Shown piece after piece: positions 1 through 5,245 of a stretch of DNA of 5,245 nucleotides (positions are counted from its first letter, which is position 1; each line of letters begins with the position of its first letter). The position numbers and the translations under genes are program-made. The notes beneath the pieces were generated by a model, which was given only the letters and a program-made list of their open reading frames with translations, was not told the DNA's origin and ran no database searches. This DNA comes from an uncultured Prevotella sp. (GTDB lineage: Bacteria; Bacteroidota; Bacteroidia; Bacteroidales; Bacteroidaceae), in the NCBI GenBank assembly GCA_947303825.1, contig CAMYZK010000202.1, forward strand, positions 1 through 5,245, in the 5' to 3' direction.

Positions 1-1247
1 ACATCTTCGGATGGATGGGCAAGAAAGCAAAGAAAAACCGCTACACCTATTCCAACGAAAAGAAGTGGTTAAGATACGCTATGCTGGCCGTCTTCCTGGT
101 TGCAATACTTGCCGGCATTGCATCTGTCTTCAGGCTACTGGCCCCATATAGTGCATTCGGACGAATTGCCACCTTGATATTCCAGCCTATATGGAAGCTG
201 GGCAACAACATTCTGGCTAGCATAGCTGAAAGTGCCGATAGCTATGCCTTCTATTCGGTTGATGTATGGATTAAGTCTCTGCCTGTTTTCATCATCGCTG
301 CTGCTACTCTTGTTATGCTTATCGTGCTGTCATGGCGCAATGGGCGAACATACTGTAACACGGTGTGTCCTATTGGAACTGTGCTGTCTTTTCTCTCAAG
401 AAACTCTCTGATGAAGATAAGCTTCGATGCAGACAAATGCAAGAACTGCTCACTGTGCACAAAGAACTGTAAGGCATCGTGTATAGACTACAAGACCCAT
501 ACCGTAGACCATTCCCGTTGCGTTGTATGTGGTGACTGCATCAGCAAATGCAAATTCGGTGCCCTGAAATATGACATACCTTATTTGCACAACAAAAGGA
601 AGGACAGCTCTAACGGTTTGCCCAACAGTTCAAAACGCGCATTCCTGGCAACTACAGCGGCAGTGGCAACAGCAGTCTTGGCACAGGAGAAGCACGTAGA
701 TGGTGGCCTGGCACTTATCAAGGCCAAGCAAAGCCCCAAACGATTAACCCCCGTCACCCCACCAGGCTCTCTGTCGTTGAAGCATTTTGCACATCACTGC
801 ACAGGATGTCTGCTATGTGTGTCAGAATGTCCAAACGATGTTCTTCGGCCTTCAGGAAACCTCATGGACATGATGCAACCGGTGATGGAATACGACCGGG
901 GCTACTGCCGCCCGGAGTGCACTAGATGCTCAAGTGTTTGTCCTGCAGGAGCAATAAAGCCTATTGACACCATAGAGAAGTCGAGCATACAGATAGGGCA
1001 TGCCATTGTAGTTCCAAAAGAGTGTATCTCGGCACAGGGAAAAGACGAGTGCGGCAATTGTGTGCGCCATTGTCCGACGGGAGCAATAACCATGATGCCT
1101 ACCGACAAGGACGACGACCTGTCGCCACTGGTGCCCGCAGTAAACGAGGCGGCATGCATAGGTTGCGGAGCATGCGAGTACGTATGTCCTGTACGCCCTA
1201 TTTCAGCTATCCATGTTGAAGGTCACGAAACACATAAACACATTTGA
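1..1247 (+). CDS. NapH/NapG-like fused polyferredoxin, membrane-bound 4Fe-4S protein (5' end missing)
   Basis: This is probably an electron-transfer subunit of the inner membrane, made of a NapH-like half followed by a NapG-like half. The frame is open to the left edge (codons for I-F-G-W precede the ATG at 15), and relatives of this type begin some 80-90 residues earlier with two further membrane helices, so the ATG at 15 is not taken as the start. Numbering from that Met, there are hydrophobic helices at about 22-44 and 89-107, then a CxxxCP motif (C114, C118) typical of NapH. Two ferredoxin-type sites follow: C142/C145/C148/C152 and C169/C172/C175/C179. A second hydrophobic segment (209-223) follows K207-R208 and resembles a Tat signal. 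The C-terminal half carries four sites: C262/265/268/272, C298/302/305/309, C337/346/349/353 and C381/384/387/391. The C-x8-C-x2-C-x3-CP spacing of the third resembles NapG. The stop is three bases before the reductase gene. Family assignment is strong; the physiological partner is inferred. Confidence 0.88.
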   Translation, partial: IFGWMGKKAKKNRYTYSNEKKWLRYAMLAVFLVAILAGIASVFRLLAPYSAFGRIATLIFQPIWKLGNNILASIAESADSYAFYSVDVWIKSLPVFIIAAATLVMLIVLSWRNGRTYCNTVCPIGTVLSFLSRNSLMKISFDADKCKNCSLCTKNCKASCIDYKTHTVDHSRCVVCGDCISKCKFGALKYDIPYLHNKRKDSSNGLPNSSKRAFLATTAAVATAVLAQEKHVDGGLALIKAKQSPKRLTPVTPPGSLSLKHFAHHCTGCLLCVSECPNDVLRPSGNLMDMMQPVMEYDRGYCRPECTRCSSVCPAGAIKPIDTIEKSSIQIGHAIVVPKECISAQGKDECGNCVRHCPTGAITMMPTDKDDDLSPLVPAVNEAACIGCGACEYVCPVRPISAIHVEGHETHKHI

Positions 1248-1250
1248 GTT

Positions 1251-2645
1251 ATGAGCAAGGAACACAACACAAACATATCGCGACGTTCTTTCTTGAAAGT
1301 ACTTGGTATTGGAGGAACAGCAGCAATGGCAGCATGTGCAGGAAAAAGCGCTCGTGATGCCGCACTCGACGATTACAAGAGCCAAGTGGAGCCACCTGTT
1401 GGAAAGATGACCTTCCGAACAAACCCGAAGACACACGAGAAGGTGTCATTACTAGGCTACGGTATGATGCGTCTGCCTACGAAGGACGACAGCGAAGAGT
1501 TCGACCAGGAGATGATAAATCAACAGGTAGACTATGCCATTGAGCATGGCGTAAACTATTTCGACACATCGCCCGTCTATTGCAAGGGAGAGTCGGAGCG
1601 CTGCACCGGCATTGCCCTGAGCAGACATAAGCGTAGCGAGTACTTCGTGGCCACCAAGTTGTCAAACTTCGACAACGACTCATGGGGCCGTGAGGCATCG
1701 ATACAGATGTACCATGACTCAATGAAGCAACTGCAGGTTGACTATATTGACTATTATCTGCTTCACGGCGTAGGCATGGATGGCATGGAAGCCTTGCATG
1801 GCCGATACCTGGACAATGGAGTGCTTGACTACCTGCTTGAGGAACGAGCTGCTGGGCGCATACGAAACCTGGGATTCTCGTATCATGGCGACATAGAGGT
1901 CTTCGACTATTTGCTGGCAGAGAACGACAAATACAAGTGGGACTTTGTACAGATAGAGCTTAACTGGCTAGACTGGAACTATGCCAATGAAATAAACGAC
2001 AGAAACACCGATGCCTCATATTTGTACGGTGAGCTTCAAAAAAAAGGCATACCAGCAGTAATAATGGAGCCTTTGCTAGGCGGACGTCTGGCTCGCGTGC
2101 CTTCCTATGTGACAGAGGAACTGAAGCGCAGAGCCCCTCAGAAGTCAATAGCATCGTGGGCCTTCCGCTATGCGGGTACTCCTGAAGGTGTTCTCACCGT
2201 ACTCAGCGGCATGACGTTTATGGAACACTTGAAAGACAATCTCTTAAGCTATTGTCCGCTAGAACCGCTATCGGAAGAAGAGCAGCGCATGCTAGACACC
2301 AGACTGGCCCACCAGATGATGGAGGAAGAGACAATTCCATGTAATGCTTGCAACTACTGCATGCCCTGTCCATACGGCATAGACATACCAACTATTTTCA
2401 CTCACTACAATAAGATGAAGATAGAAAAGCAGATGCCTTGGGACAAAGGCGACCCAGAATACAGAAAGAAACGCAGGCAGTTCCTTATAAGCCTAGACCG
2501 GGCTGTAGAGCGAAACCGTCAGCCCGACCACTGTATAAAATGCGGGAGATGTATCAGTGAGAAGCACTGTCCACAGAATATACGCATACCAGAGGAACTG
2601 GAACGCATAGACAAGCTTATTGAGCAGCTGAAACGCGAGGCCTGA
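1251..2645 (+). CDS. Tat-exported aldo/keto reductase with C-terminal 4Fe-4S domain
   Basis: This is an aldo/keto reductase of the iron-sulfur type (COG1453-like), 464 residues. The N-terminus has a near-consensus twin-arginine motif (SRRSFLK, R11-R12), a short Ala/Gly-rich hydrophobic stretch, and C29 in a weak lipobox (M-A-A-C), so the protein may be a Tat-exported lipoprotein. The TIM-barrel spans about 53-340. The AKR catalytic tetrad appears intact as D105, Y110 (in FDTSPVY), K136 (VATKLS) and H172 (YLLHG). The later PLLGG (275-279) and SGM...N (319-330) segments fit the region that binds NADP in relatives. The C-terminal domain holds C364/C367/C370/C373-P and C428/C431/C434/C440-P, enough for two [4Fe-4S] clusters; the last gap (five residues) is longer than the usual three. 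The ATG at 1251 is chosen because it precedes the complete Tat signal and lies three bases after the upstream stop. No Shine-Dalgarno is visible, so translation may be coupled. The 3' end overlaps the opposing symporter gene. Substrate unknown. Confidence 0.9.
   Translation: MSKEHNTNISRRSFLKVLGIGGTAAMAACAGKSARDAALDDYKSQVEPPVGKMTFRTNPKTHEKVSLLGYGMMRLPTKDDSEEFDQEMINQQVDYAIEHGVNYFDTSPVYCKGESERCTGIALSRHKRSEYFVATKLSNFDNDSWGREASIQMYHDSMKQLQVDYIDYYLLHGVGMDGMEALHGRYLDNGVLDYLLEERAAGRIRNLGFSYHGDIEVFDYLLAENDKYKWDFVQIELNWLDWNYANEINDRNTDASYLYGELQKKGIPAVIMEPLLGGRLARVPSYVTEELKRRAPQKSIASWAFRYAGTPEGVLTVLSGMTFMEHLKDNLLSYCPLEPLSEEEQRMLDTRLAHQMMEEETIPCNACNYCMPCPYGIDIPTIFTHYNKMKIEKQMPWDKGDPEYRKKRRQFLISLDRAVERNRQPDHCIKCGRCISEKHCPQNIRIPEELERIDKLIEQLKREA
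2617..2645. other. 29-base overlap of convergent gene ends
   Basis: The last 29 bases of the aldo/keto reductase gene (stop TGA at 2643-2645) are also the last 29 bases of the symporter gene on the other strand (stop TAA, read from TTA at 2617-2619). There is therefore no intergenic space for a shared terminator, and both transcripts must run into the opposing coding sequence. Both reading frames remain typical of their families up to this point. Confidence 0.9.
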
Positions 2646-4044
2646 ACAGGAACAAACCTGCAAAGGTAAGCGCACCGTTAAGCAGCAGCAGCTCATAGCC
2701 AAAACTATAGCCGAACAGAGAGGCTGTCGCATAGTCTATGGCATAGCAGAGCAGAGGTGATGCCACACAAACGTATGGAACAATCTTGTCTGCCACCTCT
2801 CTGTTTGTGGCAAGTCCGAAGGCGAAAAGACCCAGGAGTGGCCCGTATGTATAGCTTACAATAGTATAAATAGCATCAATCAACGACGACGAGTTGACTG
2901 CACGAATAGCAAGAATGAAAAGTACAAACGCCAGGCACATCGCAACATGTACTCGTTTCCTAAGATCCTCGTCATCTGACCTCCGGCGAATGTCCACACA
3001 ATAGCTGGTGGTAAGGGCAGTCAGGGCAGAGTCGGCACTAGAGAATGACGCAGCAATAATGCCAAGTGTGAAAAGCACAAGCACAAGAGTAGACCCCGAA
3101 GACTGGACAAACAAAGGCAGCAACTCGTCGCCACGCATTGGCAGTGGTTGTCCTTGCATCTCAAAATATTTTGCCAGCAGCACTCCAAGCGAAAGAAAAA
3201 AAAGGTTGACAGGCACAAAGGCGACACCGTAGGTACACATGTTCTTTTGGGCTTCACGCAGAGTGCGGCAAGTAAGGTTCTTCTGCATCATGTCCTGGTC
3301 TAGCCCTGTCATCACCACCACTATCAGCGCACCACTAAGAAGTTGTTTCCAAAAGCTCTGACGACTTATCCAGTCGTCGAAGACGAAAACGCGACTTCTC
3401 TCATCCGTGGCCACCGATTGCAGCACTTCCGGCAGAGACAGTCCAATGCGCTGCATCACCATATATATAATAATGAGCAGGGACCCGAAGAGACACAGTG
3501 TCTGAAGCGAGTCTGTGAAAACCAGCGTGCGTACCCCTCCCCTATGTGTGTACAGCCATATCAGCAATACCATTATAATAACAGTGATGGCGAATGGCAC
3601 TCCCAGCCCATCCATTACGAACTGTTGCAGTACAATGCATGCAACATAGAATTTCACTGCAGTACCTATCATCTTTGACAGCAGGAAAAAATATGCCCCT
3701 GTTGTGTACGACCTTGGCCCTAACCTACTGCCAAGATACGAATAGATAGAAATAAGATTCAGCCTGTAATATACAGGCAGCAGAATGTACGCCACTGCCA
3801 AGTATCCGAGTATAAAGCCAAGACATAGCTGCATGTAAGTCATGCCAGAAGTGAGAACCATACCGGGGACACTGACAAATGTCACCCCCGAGATGGAGGC
3901 CCCTATCATGCCAAAAGCCACCATCTTCCATGGCGAGCGTCGCCGTCCCCGGAAAAAGGTGTCGTTGTCAGGCCTATGTCCAGTCCATCGGCTGATGGAA
4001 AAAAGCAAAAGGAAGTATATGGATACTGTAAGTACTACAGCCAT
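2617..4044 (-). CDS. Sodium:solute symporter (SSS family)
   Basis: This is an inner-membrane secondary transporter, probably driven by Na+, of 475 residues, within the usual size range. I count about 13 hydrophobic segments, which agrees with the LeuT-like SSS fold: roughly 1-18, 41-62, 70-92, 115-140, 148-166, 174-199, 233-247, 270-292, 317-337, 366-383, 387-412, 420-440 and 448-467. Family marks include the broken helix with ASISGVTFVSVPG (49-61), GGVRTLVFTDSLQ (169-181), GLDQDMMQKNL (247-257) and the Ser-rich AASFSSADSALTALTT (331-346), which corresponds to the helix supplying Na2-site Ser/Thr residues in PutP and vSGLT. The ATG at 4044 is the first after an in-frame stop at 4051-4053, and it leaves a normal first helix. 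No Shine-Dalgarno is seen. The gene lies 103 bases downstream of groEL on the same strand. Its stop falls inside the 3' end of the convergent reductase gene. The substrate (sugar, sialic acid, amino acid or other) cannot be told from sequence alone. Confidence 0.93.
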   Translation of the reverse strand: MAVVLTVSIYFLLLFSISRWTGHRPDNDTFFRGRRRSPWKMVAFGMIGASISGVTFVSVPGMVLTSGMTYMQLCLGFILGYLAVAYILLPVYYRLNLISIYSYLGSRLGPRSYTTGAYFFLLSKMIGTAVKFYVACIVLQQFVMDGLGVPFAITVIIMVLLIWLYTHRGGVRTLVFTDSLQTLCLFGSLLIIIYMVMQRIGLSLPEVLQSVATDERSRVFVFDDWISRQSFWKQLLSGALIVVVMTGLDQDMMQKNLTCRTLREAQKNMCTYGVAFVPVNLFFLSLGVLLAKYFEMQGQPLPMRGDELLPLFVQSSGSTLVLVLFTLGIIAASFSSADSALTALTTSYCVDIRRRSDDEDLRKRVHVAMCLAFVLFILAIRAVNSSSLIDAIYTIVSYTYGPLLGLFAFGLATNREVADKIVPYVCVASPLLCYAIDYATASLFGYSFGYELLLLNGALTFAGLFLFRPRVSAAQ

Positions 4045-4074
4045 AGAGGACTATGTTCAGAAAACATTACATGG

Positions 4075-4094
4075 AAAGGAGTGAAAGGTGAGTG
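4075..4094. repeat. Imperfect tandem direct repeat AAAGGAGTG / AAAGGTGAGTG
   Basis: Two adjacent near-copies (4075-4083 and 4084-4094) differ by a two-base insertion. Each ends in GAGTG, which can pair with the CACTC at 4109-4113. They may serve as alternative stem arms in the symporter leader or as a repeated protein-binding site. Both uses are inference; the repeat itself is directly visible but short enough to be chance. Confidence 0.4.
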
Positions 4095-4115
4095 TACTCC
4101 CCCCCCCTCACTCCT
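4077..4115 (-). terminator. Stem-loop between groEL and symporter; possible weak terminator or attenuator
   Basis: A perfect 8-base inverted repeat (TCACTCCT at 4108-4115, AGGAGTGA at 4077-4084) begins 33 bases after the groEL stop. In the minus-strand transcript the stem can extend inward by two G-U and two G-C pairs using part of the G9 tract, giving about 12 pairs and a 15-base loop (4089-4103). The wobble pairs exist only in the minus-strand RNA, the direction in which both genes are transcribed. The sequence after the stem is only weakly U-rich (UUUCC), so a classical intrinsic terminator is doubtful. A second, shorter pairing of the same GAGTG arm with CACTC at 4090-4094 is possible and excludes the first. 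No convincing Bacteroidetes promoter (TTTG / TAnnTTTG) was found in the gap, although minus-strand 4126-4140 is AT-rich. Confidence 0.4.
4099..4107. repeat. Nine-base C/G homopolymer tract
   Basis: Nine consecutive C on the plus strand (G on the minus strand) lie 55 bases before the symporter start codon and inside the predicted stem-loop. It is the only C/G run of this length I noticed in the window. Tracts of this size can change length by polymerase slippage. Here a change would alter the loop and stem of the leader and spacing in the intergenic region, not a reading frame. Confidence 0.9.
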
Positions 4116-4147
4116 AGTATTCGGAAGTTTAAATATTATTCAGACGA

Positions 4148-5245
4148 TTACATCATTCCGCCCATTCCAGGATTACCCATCGGCATGGCAGGTTCCTTCT
4201 CTGGCTTGTCTACAATGAGGCACTCTGTAGTGAGGAACATTCCAGCTATGCTTGCAGCATTCTCGAGAGCCACACGAGCAACCTTTGCCGGGTCGATGAT
4301 ACCTGCCTTGCGCAAGTCCTCATACTCGTCGGTACGGGCGTTGTAGCCAAAGTCACCCTTGCCCTCACGCACCTTTTGCACTACGACGGCACCCTCGGCA
4401 CCACCGTTCACAGCAATCTGTCGCAGAGGCTCCTCAATGGCACGGCATATAATGTTGATACCTGTCTGCTCGTCGGCGTTGTCACCTTTCAGCTCGGCCA
4501 GCTTCTCCTGTGCACGGACGTAGGTGGTGCCTCCACCTGCAACTACGCCTTCTTCGATAGCAGCACGTGTAGCGCAGAGTGCATCGTCAACACGGTCTTT
4601 CTTCTCCTTCATCTCAACCTCACTGTTAGCACCTACATAGAGCACAGCCACGCCGCCTGCCAATTTGGCAAGACGCTCCTGCAGCTTCTCCTTGTCGTAG
4701 CTGCTCGTAGTGAGTTCAATCTCCTTCTTAATCTGGCTAACACGGTCTTTGATAGCCTGGCTGTCACCGGCACCATTGACAATCGTAGTATTGTCCTTCG
4801 ATACGGTCAACTTCTCGCAAGTGCCCAGCATCTCTAGGGTTGCCTGTTCCAGCTTCAGGCCCTTCTCCTCACTGATAACAGTACCTCCAGTCAGCACAGC
4901 AATATCCTCCAGCATGGCTTTGCGACGGTCGCCGAAGCCAGGAGCCTTCACTGCACATATCTTCAGGCCACCACGCAGACGGTTCACAACAAGTGTGGTG
5001 AGAGCTTCCGAGTCAACATCCTCTGCAATGACGAGCAATGGGCGTCCGCTCTCGGCAGCTGGCTGCAGTATGGGCAAGAAATCCTTGATGTTAGAAATCT
5101 TCTTGTCGTAGATGAGTATGTAGGGATTATCCATCACGCACTCCATCTTCTCCGAGTCGGTAACGAAGTATGCCGACAGATAGCCACGGTCAAACTGCAT
5201 ACCCTCGACCACGCCAATGTGCGTGTCGCGGCTCTTCGACTCCTC
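4148..5245 (-). CDS. groEL: Chaperonin GroEL (Hsp60), 5' end beyond window
   Basis: This is the large subunit of the cytoplasmic ATP-driven GroEL/GroES folding chamber. The frame is open to the right edge, where it reads [21 protein letters not shown], so the GTG at 5212 is an internal Val codon and not a start. About 177 N-terminal residues are missing, including the equatorial Asp residues equivalent to E. coli D52 and D87. Aligned to E. coli numbering without gaps, the apical substrate-binding residues are all present: Y199, Y203, F204, L234, L237, L259, V263 and V264. So are the ATPase Asp398 (in RVDDAL), the GGG at 414-416 and Asp495 (IIDP). The C-terminus ends GMGGMM, the usual flexible tail. 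One small departure is Cys in place of the common His after D398-A-L. groES would be expected just upstream, outside the window. Identification is certain. Confidence 0.99.
   Translation of the reverse strand, partial: EESKSRDTHIGVVEGMQFDRGYLSAYFVTDSEKMECVMDNPYILIYDKKISNIKDFLPILQPAAESGRPLLVIAEDVDSEALTTLVVNRLRGGLKICAVKAPGFGDRRKAMLEDIAVLTGGTVISEEKGLKLEQATLEMLGTCEKLTVSKDNTTIVNGAGDSQAIKDRVSQIKKEIELTTSSYDKEKLQERLAKLAGGVAVLYVGANSEVEMKEKKDRVDDALCATRAAIEEGVVAGGGTTYVRAQEKLAELKGDNADEQTGINIICRAIEEPLRQIAVNGGAEGAVVVQKVREGKGDFGYNARTDEYEDLRKAGIIDPAKVARVALENAASIAGMFLTTECLIVDKPEKEPAMPMGNPGMGGMM

Noticed and set aside
15..17. ATG at 15 as the start of the polyferredoxin gene.
   Set aside because: The frame is open to the window edge with protein-like codons upstream (I-F-G-W), and NapH-like relatives need two more helices before this point.
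2038..2045. A8 run in the reductase gene (and A8 at 3196-3203, T8 in the symporter) as programmed frameshift or slippage sites.
   Set aside because: Both genes continue in frame with full family domains beyond the runs, and I found no downstream structure or out-of-frame product to support recoding.
3343..3678. A 111-codon plus-strand open frame opposite the symporter.
   Set aside because: It is antisense to a clear SSS gene and the translation looks like no known protein; there is no sign of its own start signals.
4126..4140. AT-rich stretch as a promoter for the symporter.
   Set aside because: It lacks a convincing TAnnTTTG with a TTTG element about 20 bases upstream, so it is not listed as a promoter.
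4376..5111. Two plus-strand open frames (4376-4837 and 4710-5111) opposite groEL.
   Set aside because: They lie fully antisense to a highly conserved gene, show no recognisable domain and have Ser/Leu-rich composition typical of shadow frames.
5210..5212. GTG as the start of groEL.
   Set aside because: It encodes the conserved Val of [11 protein letters not shown] in the apical domain; the frame continues as recognisable GroEL to the window edge.

Overview
The window looks like chromosome from a member of the Bacteroidales (Bacteroides/Prevotella group). The GroEL fragment has the Bacteroidales form of the apical domain, ending in a Met/Gly-rich MGGMM-type tail. The translation starts have no clear Shine-Dalgarno sequence, as is common in this phylum. 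The two iron-sulfur proteins match a type I associate with Bacteroides-like genomes. The genus assignment is inference; no rRNA or other species marker is present.

Layout, left to right. Positions 1-1247 (+) hold the 3' part of a membrane-bound polyferredoxin in which a NapH-like membrane half is joined to a NapG-like half. Its start lies upstream of the window. Three bases later, at 1251-2645 (+), comes a Tat-signal aldo/keto reductase with two C-terminal [4Fe-4S] sites. Converging on it and overlapping its last 29 bases is a sodium:solute symporter (SSS family) at 2617-4044 (-). A 103-base gap (4045-4147) contains an uninterrupted nine-G tract (on the minus strand) inside a predicted stem-loop. 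Then groEL (4148-5245, -) runs off the right edge and lacks about its first 177 codons. There is no gene-free stretch over 300 bases, and I see no tRNA, rRNA, CRISPR or insertion sequence.

How the genes may work together. The first two genes are almost certainly one transcription unit and look like a single electron-transfer module. The NapH/NapG-like protein could carry electrons across or along the inner membrane through up to six Fe-S clusters to the exported reductase. Its substrate and the direction of electron flow cannot be read from the sequence. The symporter lies downstream of groEL on the same strand, separated by the G9 stem-loop; whether they are cotranscribed is open. No functional link between the redox pair and the groEL/symporter side is evident.

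The most interesting points are the polyferredoxin/exported Fe-S aldo-keto reductase pair, with its question of how a Tat-exported AKR gets reductant, and the G9 tract with its stem-loop upstream of the symporter.
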